Assembly: GCA_964439215.1 (NCBI GenBank) | Contig: CAYTNY010000030.1 | Coordinates: forward strand, 1-24,596 | Direction: 5' to 3' | DNA from: CAYTNY01 sp964439215 | GTDB taxonomy: Bacteria; Oederibacteriota; PGYV01; CAYTNY01 | Length of the DNA stretch: 24,596 nt | Shown here: one piece after another, positions 1-8,001 of the stretch | How the letters are laid out: each line of letters begins with the position of its first letter | How positions within the stretch are numbered: position 1 is the first letter of the stretch | Made by a program: the position numbers and the translations under genes | Notes under the pieces: model-generated | Databases searched by the model: none | What the model was told of the DNA's origin: nothing | The model's input: the letters and a program-made list of their open reading frames with translations, nothing else

Positions 1-16
1 ATTTCCCAAAAATCCC

Positions 17-45
17 TTGTTATATTCCTTTTATTATTTTATTAT
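17..45 (+). promoter_or_regulatory. Sigma70-like promoter for the GT39-lptF-lptG operon
   Basis: TTGTTA at 17-22 (4 of 6 matches to the -35 consensus) is followed after exactly 17 bases by TATTAT at 40-45 (5 of 6 to the -10 consensus). The region is very AT-rich. Transcription would start near 52 and give a leader of about 20 bases before the ATG at 74, which has AAGGAG at 64-69. The same TATTAT hexamer with a 17-base spacer is used in front of the giant gene at 22945. Confidence 0.6.
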
Positions 46-73
46 CTATATATAACTTTTTTCAAGGAGCGTT

Positions 74-1549
74 ATGAGATCCAAGATTTTTTTTATTATA
101 AGTGCACTTGCCATTATACGTCTGGTTTATATAAATTTTCTTCCGCTGCTCGGAGATGAGGCTTATTACTGGCAATGGGCAAGACATTTGGCCCCGGGCT
201 ATTATGAACAGGGGCCGGTTCTGGCGCTTGTCATATGGCTCTTTACCCTGTTTACCAATATTTCAAATCTGTTCACTCTGAGGCTGGGCGCAGTGGTTCT
301 TTCAACCGCAACAATGCTGATTTCCATTTTAATACTGAAAAAAATCACCCCCGGAAACCCGCAGAAATCCGCACTTTGGTTTCTGCTGCTTATAAACGCG
401 AGTATAATATATTCAATAGGCTCTGTTCTTATGATGCACGATACCGTTATGATATTTTTCTATTCCCTGTTTATCCTGCAGATGCTCCGGATAACCGAAA
501 ACCAATACGCTCACGCCTCCCGCGGACAGTGGGCCGGTGCGGGCGCAGTGCTTGCTCTGGGTGTAATGAGCAAATATACACTCATTCTCCTGTATCCCGC
601 GGCTGCCTTTTTTCTTATACTTTCAGGCGGTTTCAGAAAAAATCTGAAAGGTTTTTCTTTTTTCACGGCCTCGTTTATCCTTTTTTTATCCCCTGTCATC
701 TTCTGGAATATAGCAAATGATATGGCGACATTAAAATATCTTTTTCTCAGAAGCGGCGGCAGCGGCGCAGGCGCCAAATATATATTTGAATTTATCGGGG
801 CGCAGATCCTTCTGGCAGGGCCCGCATTAACCGCCGCAGCCGCACTTCCCTTTATACGGCATATAAAAAGGCCTTCCGCTTCGCCGTTTTTTATGTTCTC
901 TGTTTTTTTCGTTTTCGCGTTTCTGCCGTTTTTGATTCTGAGCCTGCATACAAAAACAGAGGCAAACTGGCCGGCGTTTGCTTTTCTTCCTCTTTTTTAT
1001 ATGGCTGCCGTTCAGATCCCCGGATTCAGGCCCGGCATAAGAAAATTCATTCTTTTTCTTGCTGTCATAACAGGATTAATACCCGTGCTTCTCATACATC
1101 TTCAGGCGGCATTTTCTCTTTTCCCCCTGCCCGAGCGCATGAATCCGCTCAGAAAATCAGCCGGCTACAAAGAAGCCGCGGCGCTTCTTGACAAAAACAT
1201 GCGGAAGTTTTCTTCTTCAGGCAGTGTTTTTGCCTCATCCCGCCATTACCAGACAGCAAGCGCGGCTGCTTTTTATTCAGAGGAAAAATACCCCGTATAT
1301 GTTTTCCTCGCGCACGAATCAAGCAAAAATTACCGCTTCTGGAACGATTTCAGCGAAATGAAGGGCAGCAGCTCGGTTTTCCTTTATGAACAGCACTGGG
1401 AATTCAATGACGCTTCAAAGTTTTTCAGAAAAAGCACGGTTGTTGACAGTATCAGGGTTATTCGGGATAATAATGAAACAAGAACATTTTACATAGGTTT
1501 TCTTGAAAACTTTAATCCCGCAAAGGCGGAAAATAATGAGAATAATTGA
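74..1549 (+). CDS. GT39/ArnT-family membrane glycosyltransferase
   Basis: This 491-residue polytopic protein belongs to the PMT/ArnT (GT39/GT83-like) superfamily, which transfers sugars from polyprenyl-phosphate donors on the outer face of the inner membrane. Visible support is the N-terminal membrane helix followed by GDEAYYWQWARHL, with the acidic pair D28-E29 at the place of the conserved acidic motif in the first periplasmic loop. A series of hydrophobic helices runs to about residue 355, and a soluble C-terminal domain of about 120 residues follows. The start ATG has AAGGAG four bases upstream. The gene overlaps lptF by 14 bases, so its product probably modifies LPS, lipid A or another envelope glycan handled by the same operon. 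Donor and acceptor cannot be read from sequence. A protein O-mannosyltransferase is the main alternative. Confidence 0.8.
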   Translation: MRSKIFFIISALAIIRLVYINFLPLLGDEAYYWQWARHLAPGYYEQGPVLALVIWLFTLFTNISNLFTLRLGAVVLSTATMLISILILKKITPGNPQKSALWFLLLINASIIYSIGSVLMMHDTVMIFFYSLFILQMLRITENQYAHASRGQWAGAGAVLALGVMSKYTLILLYPAAAFFLILSGGFRKNLKGFSFFTASFILFLSPVIFWNIANDMATLKYLFLRSGGSGAGAKYIFEFIGAQILLAGPALTAAAALPFIRHIKRPSASPFFMFSVFFVFAFLPFLILSLHTKTEANWPAFAFLPLFYMAAVQIPGFRPGIRKFILFLAVITGLIPVLLIHLQAAFSLFPLPERMNPLRKSAGYKEAAALLDKNMRKFSSSGSVFASSRHYQTASAAAFYSEEKYPVYVFLAHESSKNYRFWNDFSEMKGSSSVFLYEQHWEFNDASKFFRKSTVVDSIRVIRDNNETRTFYIGFLENFNPAKAENNENN

Positions 1550-2699
1550 CCGTTACATTATAAAAGAGATTTCCTTCATAACACTTATAAGTTTTTTCGT
1601 TTTTACTTTTCTCCTTATTATGAATTCTCTTTTTATCATGAGCGATCTTGTTGTCAAATACAACGTGGGCTTTTTAAAAGTCTCCCGGCTTCTGCTGCTG
1701 ATACTTCCTTCCCAGGTCGCGGTTACCGTGCCTATGGCTTTTTTAATGGGAGTGCTTTTAACATATTCCCGCCTTGTCCAGGACAACGAATACCACGGCA
1801 TGCAGGCGAGCGGAATTTCAGTAAGAAACATGACGGCTCCCGGCATCATACTGTCTATCGCGGTAATGGCGTCCCTTGTCGCTTTCAACAACTATATACT
1901 TCCCAAAGCGAACCTGGAGTACAAAAAACTTTATTACAATATAATAAAAACACGTTCAAGCATACTTATCCAGGAGCATGAATTTATAAGAAGCTTTGAC
2001 AACTATGTTTTTTATGTGGGTGAAAAAGACAACCGCAGAAATATTCTGAAGGACATAATAATTTTCGTGCAGGACAAAGGGAAAGACAGAGAGACAGAAC
2101 CCGTAAAAGTAATACTCTCTGACACCGGCAAACTGATCTCAGACGAAGAAACTCTGCGCATCGCGCTCAAACTCAGCAACGGCATAATGCAGGCGGCCTC
2201 ACACAACGATCCTCTGAAAATGAGCAATATTTTCTTTGATTCAAACTTCATAGACCTTGACGTAAAAGGCGTTTTCAGGCGCAGCCAGAACGAAACAGAA
2301 CTCAAAGGCACGAGAGAAATGAACATAGGAGAGCTCTGGCAGGAAATTGAAAAGGGCCCCGCAAGCAAACACGACAAAAACTGGATCTATATTGAGTTTT
2401 ATAAAAAATTTTCCCTGCCGTTTGCGGTTGTGGCCTTTGCCCTTATAGGAATACCGCTCGGACTTATGACAAAAAAAGGCGGCCGTGTGATGGGCATGGC
2501 TTACTCGCTTGTACTTATTGTCATATATTATTTCCTTATATCCATAGGCCAGAATATGGGCTACCGCGGCGAAATGAATTATTTCACAGCGGCCTGGCTG
2601 CCCAATATTGTAATATGCCTGATTGCGGCCCTGCTTTTTCTCCTGATCTTTTTCCCTTTTATAAAGCGCAGATTTTATAAAAACAGGGGCCCGAAATGA
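1536..2699 (+). CDS. lptF: LptF-like LPS export permease (LptF/LptG family)
   Basis: This is an inner-membrane permease of the LptB2FG ABC transporter, which extracts LPS from the inner membrane for transport to the cell surface. The 387-residue protein has the family plan: helices at about 11-35, 55-80 and 100-125, a periplasmic beta-jellyroll region at about 130-275, then three helices. Family motifs are visible: a charged segment before 'ASGIS' at 91-95, 'FYKKFSLPFAVVAFALIGIPLG' (split here for length: FYKKF at 288, then the LPFA...PLG helix), and AWLPN at 353-357. I start at 1536 because AAAGGCGG lies just upstream and family proteins begin 'MRIIDRYI'. An upstream in-frame start at 1503 has no such signal. 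The gene overlaps the GT39 gene by 14 bases and lptG by 4 (ATGA). Assignment as LptF rather than LptG rests on gene order and weak similarity. Confidence 0.85.
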   Translation: MRIIDRYIIKEISFITLISFFVFTFLLIMNSLFIMSDLVVKYNVGFLKVSRLLLLILPSQVAVTVPMAFLMGVLLTYSRLVQDNEYHGMQASGISVRNMTAPGIILSIAVMASLVAFNNYILPKANLEYKKLYYNIIKTRSSILIQEHEFIRSFDNYVFYVGEKDNRRNILKDIIIFVQDKGKDRETEPVKVILSDTGKLISDEETLRIALKLSNGIMQAASHNDPLKMSNIFFDSNFIDLDVKGVFRRSQNETELKGTREMNIGELWQEIEKGPASKHDKNWIYIEFYKKFSLPFAVVAFALIGIPLGLMTKKGGRVMGMAYSLVLIVIYYFLISIGQNMGYRGEMNYFTAAWLPNIVICLIAALLFLLIFFPFIKRRFYKNRGPK

Positions 2700-3796
2700 A
2701 GCTGCTTCACCGCTATATTCTGTCGGAGATCATGAAATACTTTGCTATAATTCTCTGCGGCATAATAGTACTTATACTTATTTCCACAATGATCGACGAG
2801 ATCGGCCTTCTTCTGCGCCACAAACCCGGTATTTTTCTTGTTTTCAGCTATTATTTTTTCAGAATACCTTTTTTTGTTGCTTATGGGGTTCCTTTTGCGA
2901 TGCTTTTTTCCATACTCTTTGTTTTCAGCCAGCTGAGCAAATACAACGAACTTACAGCCATAAAATCCGCGGGAATAAAATTCACTCATATTGCCGCCCC
3001 TGTTTTAATACTTGCGTTTCTTATCAGCATCTTAAATTTCACTTTAAACGAAACACTCGTTTCAAGCAGTTACGAACGCTCAAAATACATAAAGGACGTA
3101 TTAATAGAGAAAAAATCCAAATCATCCATATCCATAAGCCGCGACCTCGCAAAACTGGGGTCTGAAGGCCGTGTCTTTTATATTAAATTTTTTGACGAGC
3201 TCTTGGGCCATATGAAAGGCGTATGCATCATACAGCTGGACAATGATTTCAGCATAATAGAACGTCTTGACGCAAAAGAAGCCAACTGGAAAAACGGCAA
3301 ATGGGTGCTGGAAAAAGGCGTCCGGCGTTTTTTCAGGGATAATACGGAAACCCGCGTCAATGTGTTTGACTCATATATTCTGGAAACATCGGATACCCCC
3401 GAAGACTTCATCCTTCGGAAGCAGTCCGCCGAAGATACGCTGACCGTGAATATATTCCGCCTGTCCAAACTTATAAAAATACTGAAAGAAAGCGGATTTA
3501 ACTACAAAGAAGAAGCGGTAAACCTCCACCTTAAAATAGCCTTCCCTTTCGCTGCTTTCATTCTTGCTCTTTTGGGGGTTTCGATTCCTTTTATGTTTAC
3601 ATCGCAGCGGTCCCTGATAAACGCCGCATTAGGATTTCTTTTTACTGTTTTAACCGCTTTTTTCTATCTGGGCTTTGTGACAATAGGCATATCGCTCGGC
3701 AAAGCCGCATACCTGAGTCCTTTCATATCCGCCTGGATAGCCAATTTTGTTTTTGCCGCACTCGGCTTCTTCTTTTTGAGCAAAGTGGGAAAGTAG
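2696..3796 (+). CDS. lptG: LptG-like LPS export permease (LptF/LptG family)
   Basis: This is the second permease half of the LPS exporter, 366 residues, translationally coupled to lptF by an ATGA overlap. It has the same architecture: three N-terminal helices (about 12-35, 50-80 and 98-118), a periplasmic domain to about 265, then three helices. Visible signatures are NELTAIKSAGI at about 84-94, which is the cytoplasmic coupling region that contacts the LptB ATPase, and a C-terminal AWIANFVF corresponding to the AWLPN segment of its partner. The ATPase LptB and the bridge proteins LptA/LptC are not in this window and must be encoded elsewhere. Calling this one LptG and the first LptF is a reasonable but not certain division, since the two paralogues are similar. 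Confidence 0.85.
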   Translation: MKLLHRYILSEIMKYFAIILCGIIVLILISTMIDEIGLLLRHKPGIFLVFSYYFFRIPFFVAYGVPFAMLFSILFVFSQLSKYNELTAIKSAGIKFTHIAAPVLILAFLISILNFTLNETLVSSSYERSKYIKDVLIEKKSKSSISISRDLAKLGSEGRVFYIKFFDELLGHMKGVCIIQLDNDFSIIERLDAKEANWKNGKWVLEKGVRRFFRDNTETRVNVFDSYILETSDTPEDFILRKQSAEDTLTVNIFRLSKLIKILKESGFNYKEEAVNLHLKIAFPFAAFILALLGVSIPFMFTSQRSLINAALGFLFTVLTAFFYLGFVTIGISLGKAAYLSPFISAWIANFVFAALGFFFLSKVGK

Positions 3797-3877
3797 CGTT
3801 CTGAATTTTTGATTTTTGATCGTTGATTAAAAAACAGCAAAATCCCGGCAGTAAAAAAACAAAAAATTTATTCCTGT
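3797..3877. other. Convergent intergenic gap with imperfect AT-rich inverted repeat
   Basis: This 81-base gap separates the plus-strand lptG stop from the minus-strand envC stop. TTTTTGATC at 3813-3821 and GATTAAAAA at 3825-3833 form an imperfect inverted repeat, and A-runs around 3830 and 3853 become U-runs on the minus-strand transcript. A bidirectional terminator would be expected here, but no GC-rich stem is visible, so I do not call one firmly. Confidence 0.3.
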
Positions 3878-5059
3878 TTATATTTTTGACAGATAATGCT
3901 TCGGATTCAGAGGCTCTGAACTGCGCCTCATTTCAAAATACAGTTCGCCTCCGAAAAAAGATTCCGTATCCCCCGAACGCCCTATAACCTGCTTTATATC
4001 AACTTCATCTCCGTTTTTTACGGACAGCTCCGAAAGATGCGCATACACGGTAAAATATCCGCCGCCGTGATTTATTATTATCATCTTTCCGTAGCCTTCA
4101 AACCAGTCGGCATACTGAACAAGTCCGGAAAAAACCGCATAAACAGGCGAACCCTGCGATATTTTTATGTGGAGACCGCGGTTGTTTACAATACTTTTAA
4201 AACGCGGATGCTTGAATTTTCCGAATCCCGCCCAGAGATTCCTGGAATCAACCGGCCATGGAAATTTGCCTTTGCGTTTGGAAAAAGCCTCCTGCGCGCT
4301 CTTATCCGCAAGCTCCGCCGTTGTCTCAAGGCTGCTCATCAGTTTCGTAAGACTTTTGGCGTTTTCATCAAGCTGCTTAAGGATTTTTTTCGCGTTATTT
4401 ATGTTTCTTCTGATATTCCTGAGAAGAACCGTTTTCTTCCATTTTTCATTAAGAAACTTTTTCTGCTCCTCTTCCTTCTTTTTTTTCAGTTTTTCCAGTT
4501 CTTCCCTGTATTCAACAAGGGCTTTTTTATCCTTATCAAGCCTTGTTAAAAGTTCTTTATATTCTTTTACGGCATCAATGTTCTTTTTGCTTAAAATTTT
4601 TACAAATTTATACCGCCTGACAAATTCCCCCATATTTTCAGAACCCAAAAGCAGCCTGAAATAATTCCCGTTTCTTTCCTTATACTGCTTTTGAAGTATC
4701 TCCCGGACCGCACGCTCCCTTTCTTCAATACTTTTCTTTGACTCTTTTATTCTTTCCCGTATAGCCCTGATATTTTTCTCCGTAACCTCAATATTGTTTT
4801 CAAAAACCTCCAGTTCTCTTCTGGCGAGATCTATCCTTTTGTTTATATGCTGCAGGTTTTTCAGCGTATAGGTTTCTTTTTTCTGTTCACTGCGCAGTTT
4901 TTTTCTTTCCCCTTCAATTTTTCTTCTTATATTTTCAAGTTCGGCTCTTTTCTTATTTAAAAGCACCCTGTAATCTTCAACTTCCTCGGAGATATACGCG
5001 GCTCCGGAGACAAAACAGCACATCCCTGAAAAAACGATCACAAAAACAGCCTTTTTCAC
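3878..5059 (-). CDS. envC: EnvC-like murein hydrolase activator (degenerate LytM/M23 domain)
   Basis: This 393-residue periplasmic protein has a signal peptide (about 1-20), a long Lys/Glu-rich coiled coil (about 22-262) and a C-terminal LytM/M23 domain (263-393). In active M23 enzymes zinc is held by HxxxD and HxH. Here these read N293-R-G-L-H297 and E372-L-Y374, so the ligands are lost, while YAHL (H341) remains. The ending ELYFEMRR resembles the SLYFEIRR of E. coli EnvC, a catalytically dead activator of the amidases AmiA and AmiB. The coiled coil would bind the FtsX periplasmic domain, and the gene directly follows ftsE and ftsX, overlapping ftsX by GTGA with a GTG start. The product therefore most likely relays FtsEX ATP hydrolysis to cell-wall splitting at division. 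No amidase gene is in the window. Confidence 0.85.
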   Translation of the reverse strand: MKKAVFVIVFSGMCCFVSGAAYISEEVEDYRVLLNKKRAELENIRRKIEGERKKLRSEQKKETYTLKNLQHINKRIDLARRELEVFENNIEVTEKNIRAIRERIKESKKSIEERERAVREILQKQYKERNGNYFRLLLGSENMGEFVRRYKFVKILSKKNIDAVKEYKELLTRLDKDKKALVEYREELEKLKKKKEEEQKKFLNEKWKKTVLLRNIRRNINNAKKILKQLDENAKSLTKLMSSLETTAELADKSAQEAFSKRKGKFPWPVDSRNLWAGFGKFKHPRFKSIVNNRGLHIKISQGSPVYAVFSGLVQYADWFEGYGKMIIINHGGGYFTVYAHLSELSVKNGDEVDIKQVIGRSGDTESFFGGELYFEMRRSSEPLNPKHYLSKI

Positions 5060-5934
5060 TTAAACGTTCTCCCCTGCGAAAACACACTTCCCAGAAAGCC
5101 CAGCAAAGTACCTGCTCCCGCGGCATAAACAAGAAATCTCAGTTTCAGATATTCGGGCCCGAGAAAATACAGCCCCGACATATCAATGCCTGTTTCCTTC
5201 CTCACCTCAATAATAAGCAGGTTCGCGACCCCGTATATAACGGCCCAGCCCAGCACTCCGCCCAAAAAGCCGTGAATCAGCCCTTCGGCTATAAAAGGCA
5301 TTCTTATGAAAGAACTGCTTGCCCCTATCATTTTAAAGACATATATGTCCTGCCGCCTGTTATATACCGTAAGTTTTATTATGTTTGATACCACCAAAAT
5401 CGAGGCAATGATAAAAATAATGCCCGCACTCATCGCGATAAGCTTTACAACGTTTATTATATTTATCAGATTTTCAATTTCCTCCGCTCCGAACTGGACA
5501 TCTTCCACCCCTTCTTTTGCCATAAAGAATTCCGCCGCCTCATTCATGCTTTCACGGGTATATTCATCAAGCCTTACTATTATTGAATCAGGAAGAGGGT
5601 TGGCCTCAAACGCCTCCAGTACCGACTTCATTTCAGGATCCTCGGTAAACTCCCTGAAAGCCTCTTCTTTTGATTTATATTTTATTTCTTTTATATTCTG
5701 CAGCTCCACTGCATCCGAAACAATGTTGTCTATCTTCACCTTATCGGTGCCGTCTTTTATAAATACGGATATTTCAACTTTATCGGTTATCTTTTCCGTA
5801 AAATAATCCACACTTTCGTGAATCATAAGATATCCCCCGAGCATTGCTATTGTTATTGTTATTGTCCCTATGGAGATAATACTCATAAAACCGCTTCTTT
5901 TAAAATTAAGAAAAACTTCATTGATCCATCTCAC
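5056..5934 (-). CDS. ftsX: Cell division ABC-type permease FtsX
   Basis: FtsX is the membrane half of FtsEX, which uses ATP hydrolysis to control cell-wall hydrolase activators at the septum. The 292-residue protein shows the family plan: a short cytoplasmic N-terminus, helix 1 at about 17-38, a periplasmic domain at about 39-160 opening with 'EISVFIKDG', then three helices near 163-188, 217-241 and 265-285. The segment RRQDIYVFKMIGAS after helix 2 is the typical coupling region contacting FtsE. The start is GTG, overlapping the ftsE stop as GTGA. The stop again overlaps the envC GTG start, so ftsE, ftsX and envC form one translationally coupled chain. This order supports the EnvC partner assignment. 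Confidence 0.93.
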   Translation of the reverse strand: MRWINEVFLNFKRSGFMSIISIGTITITIAMLGGYLMIHESVDYFTEKITDKVEISVFIKDGTDKVKIDNIVSDAVELQNIKEIKYKSKEEAFREFTEDPEMKSVLEAFEANPLPDSIIVRLDEYTRESMNEAAEFFMAKEGVEDVQFGAEEIENLINIINVVKLIAMSAGIIFIIASILVVSNIIKLTVYNRRQDIYVFKMIGASSSFIRMPFIAEGLIHGFLGGVLGWAVIYGVANLLIIEVRKETGIDMSGLYFLGPEYLKLRFLVYAAGAGTLLGFLGSVFSQGRTFK

Positions 5935-6587
5935 GGCTGCACCAACTCTCCGCTGCTCAGCTTTATAACTCTGTGCCCCATCCTTGAAAGTATTTCCCTG
6001 TTATGCGTGGCCACAAAGACACAGGTCCCTTTTTTATTTATTTCCTCAAAGATATTCATGATTTCCCAGGAACTTTCATAATCAAGGTTTCCCGTAGGCT
6101 CATCCGCCAGCAGTATCGGCGGCGAAAGAATAAGAGCGCGGGCAATCGCGACTTTTTGTTTTTCCCCTCCGGAAAGATGCCAGGGTTTTATGTTTTCTTT
6201 GCCCGAGAGCCCTACTTTTTCTATACTTCTTAAAACTGTTTCTTTTATATATCCTTTATTTGCTCCGGTAATGATGAGCGGCATCGCGATATTTTCAAAA
6301 ACCGTCCGGTCAAAAAGCAGCTTAAAATCCTGAAACACAAAACCTATGCCTCTTCTGTAATAAGGTATTTTTCTTCCGCTTATATGCGACAGTTCGCGGT
6401 CATCAACGAATATGGTTCCCATATCGGGATGCTCTTCAAGATAAAGGAGTTTCAGTATTGTGCTTTTTCCGGCGCCTGACGCGCCCGTAAGAAAAACAAA
6501 CTCCCCTGTTTTTATATGAAATGATACATCAGTAAGGGCCTTTATGTCTTTTCCGTATATCTTAAATACCCGGTTGAACTTTATCAT
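5931..6587 (-). CDS. ftsE: Cell division ATP-binding protein FtsE
   Basis: This 218-residue ABC ATPase powers FtsX. Motifs are complete: Walker A GASGAGKST (35-43), Q-loop Q86 in VFQDFKLL, signature LSGGEKQ (138-144), Walker B ILLADEPTGNLD (158-169) and the switch histidine H195 in ATHNRE. VFQDFKLL and DEPTGNLD are typical of FtsE. The start ATG overlaps the stop of the upstream metallo-hydrolase gene as ATGA, and the stop overlaps the ftsX GTG start. A LolD-like lipoprotein-export ATPase is the usual confusion, but the immediate FtsX neighbour decides the matter. Confidence 0.93.
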   Translation of the reverse strand: MIKFNRVFKIYGKDIKALTDVSFHIKTGEFVFLTGASGAGKSTILKLLYLEEHPDMGTIFVDDRELSHISGRKIPYYRRGIGFVFQDFKLLFDRTVFENIAMPLIITGANKGYIKETVLRSIEKVGLSGKENIKPWHLSGGEKQKVAIARALILSPPILLADEPTGNLDYESSWEIMNIFEEINKKGTCVFVATHNREILSRMGHRVIKLSSGELVQP

Positions 6588-7987
6588 ATATCCAGAACCT
6601 CTGTATATCCCGGCTCGGGATTATAAACATTTTCAATTCCTTCCTTTTTCAGTTCTTCCATGAATTTCTGCTGCTGCGATTCTTCACCGTGCACAAGGAA
6701 TATTTTTTTCATTTTTTCTCCGGATGCTCTTTTTGCGAAATCCACAAGCGCGGAGCTTCCGGCGTGCCCTGAAAATTCATCCACTTTTTCAATTCCCGCG
6801 TTTACCCTGTAGGATTCCCCGAAAATCTTTATATTCTTTTCCCCTTCAACAATCTTTCTGCCCAGAGTATTCATTGCCTGGTATCCCACAAAAACAACAG
6901 TACTTGCGGGGTCCTCAATATTATTCTTGAGGTGATGAAGTATTCTGCCCGCTTCGCACATGCCTGTGGCCGAAAGTATTATGCAGGGTTTCTTATAATC
7001 ATTGATTGCCTTTGATTCGTCCACTTCCCGTGTATATTTCACAAGTTCAAGATAAAAAGGATTGTTATTGCCCGCAATCGCCTCCATCATTCCGTCGTCA
7101 AAACATTCCGAATGCCTTTTAAACACCTGTGTTGCCGCAATGGCGAGCGGACTGTCAACAAATATGGGCATGGGTTTTATTTTTTCCCTGACCACAAGTT
7201 CATTCAGAACATAAAGCAGCTCCTGTGCTCTTTCAACCGCAAAAACAGGTATGATCACTTTCCCCCCTTTGTCATACGCGCCGTTTATAATATCCGCAAG
7301 GCGGTCCTGCGCCGTTGAGATTGCCGCATGATCCCGTCCTCCGTAAGTACTCTCAATAATAAGATAATCCAGCCCGTACATCTCATCCGGATCCCTCAAT
7401 ATCGGAAGATCTTTTCTTCCGAGATCACCGGTAAATCCTATTTTCAGTTTGCGTTCTCCGGATCTTATTTTTACTATCACCATTGACGAACCTAAAATAT
7501 GCCCGGAATTAAGAAAATATGCCTTAATATTCTCAGTAAGCATAAAATGTTCGCCCAGATTTTTCGGTACGAACCGTTCCATTGCCCTTTCCGCGTCAGC
7601 CAAAGTATAAAGAGGCTCAAGCAGGCTCTCGCCTTTTTTGCTCCTTTTTTTATTCATATACTCAAGATCTTTCTGCTGAACATAGGCGGAATCCGGGAGC
7701 ATAAGGGAGCATAATTCCTTGGTCGCGTGCGTGGAGTAAACTTTGCCTTCAAACCCTTTGTTGCACAGAGTAGGAATATTCCCTGAATGGTCTATATGCG
7801 AATGCGTAAGTATCATATCATTCACTTCATCCGGCCTAAACCCGAACTCTCTGTTCTTTTCAAAGCTTTCTTTCCGTTTCCCCTGATACATACCGCAGTC
7901 TATCAGAAAACGATAGCCATTGAAATCCAGCATCTGGCAGGACCCCGTAACTTCCCTTGCCGCTCCTAGAAATCTGATTTTCAGCAA
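6584..7987 (-). CDS. Metallo-beta-lactamase/beta-CASP RNA-processing hydrolase
   Basis: This 467-residue cytoplasmic protein belongs to the MBL-fold beta-CASP family (CPSF73/YSH1-like nucleases). It opens with RFLGAAREVTGSC, followed by the zinc motif HSHIDH at 62-67 and further ligands H163 and D188. The beta-CASP part shows IESTYGG at 211-217 (motif A region), LSATGMCEAGRILHH at 337-351 (motif B region) and FSGHA with H407 (motif C). The last ligand is H432 in LVHGE. All catalytic residues appear present, so an active endo- or 5'-3' exoribonuclease is likely. The start is TTG, supported by AAGGAG eight bases upstream; the next in-frame Met would delete the first conserved strand. The gene lies 12 bases after pfkA and overlaps ftsE by ATGA, an unusual pairing of RNA processing with division genes. 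Confidence 0.85.
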   Translation of the reverse strand: MLKIRFLGAAREVTGSCQMLDFNGYRFLIDCGMYQGKRKESFEKNREFGFRPDEVNDMILTHSHIDHSGNIPTLCNKGFEGKVYSTHATKELCSLMLPDSAYVQQKDLEYMNKKRSKKGESLLEPLYTLADAERAMERFVPKNLGEHFMLTENIKAYFLNSGHILGSSMVIVKIRSGERKLKIGFTGDLGRKDLPILRDPDEMYGLDYLIIESTYGGRDHAAISTAQDRLADIINGAYDKGGKVIIPVFAVERAQELLYVLNELVVREKIKPMPIFVDSPLAIAATQVFKRHSECFDDGMMEAIAGNNNPFYLELVKYTREVDESKAINDYKKPCIILSATGMCEAGRILHHLKNNIEDPASTVVFVGYQAMNTLGRKIVEGEKNIKIFGESYRVNAGIEKVDEFSGHAGSSALVDFAKRASGEKMKKIFLVHGEESQQQKFMEELKKEGIENVYNPEPGYTEVLDI

Positions 7988-7995
7988 TTATCCGG

Positions 7996-8001
7996 CTCCT
8001 T
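7996..8001 (-). promoter_or_regulatory. Shine-Dalgarno site fixing the TTG start of the beta-CASP gene
   Basis: On the minus strand AAGGAG lies 8 bases before the TTG at 7987 and overlaps the TAA stop of pfkA (TAAGGAG). The good match and spacing support the rare TTG start and suggest that translation of the two genes is coupled. Confidence 0.7.

Noticed and set aside
235..720. Open frame on the plus strand inside the glycosyltransferase gene
   Set aside because: It lies in another frame of a gene with clear family motifs and shows no protein-like pattern of its own.
3813..3833. Inverted repeat TTTTTGATC/GATTAAAAA as a bidirectional terminator
   Set aside because: One mismatch, almost no GC pairs and a 3-base loop; too weak to call as a terminator although one is expected here.
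4037..4664. Two plus-strand open frames opposite envC, with long Phe/Leu/Ser runs
   Set aside because: They are the antisense reading of the Lys/Glu-rich coiled coil; the pyrimidine-rich strand produces apparent hydrophobic runs.
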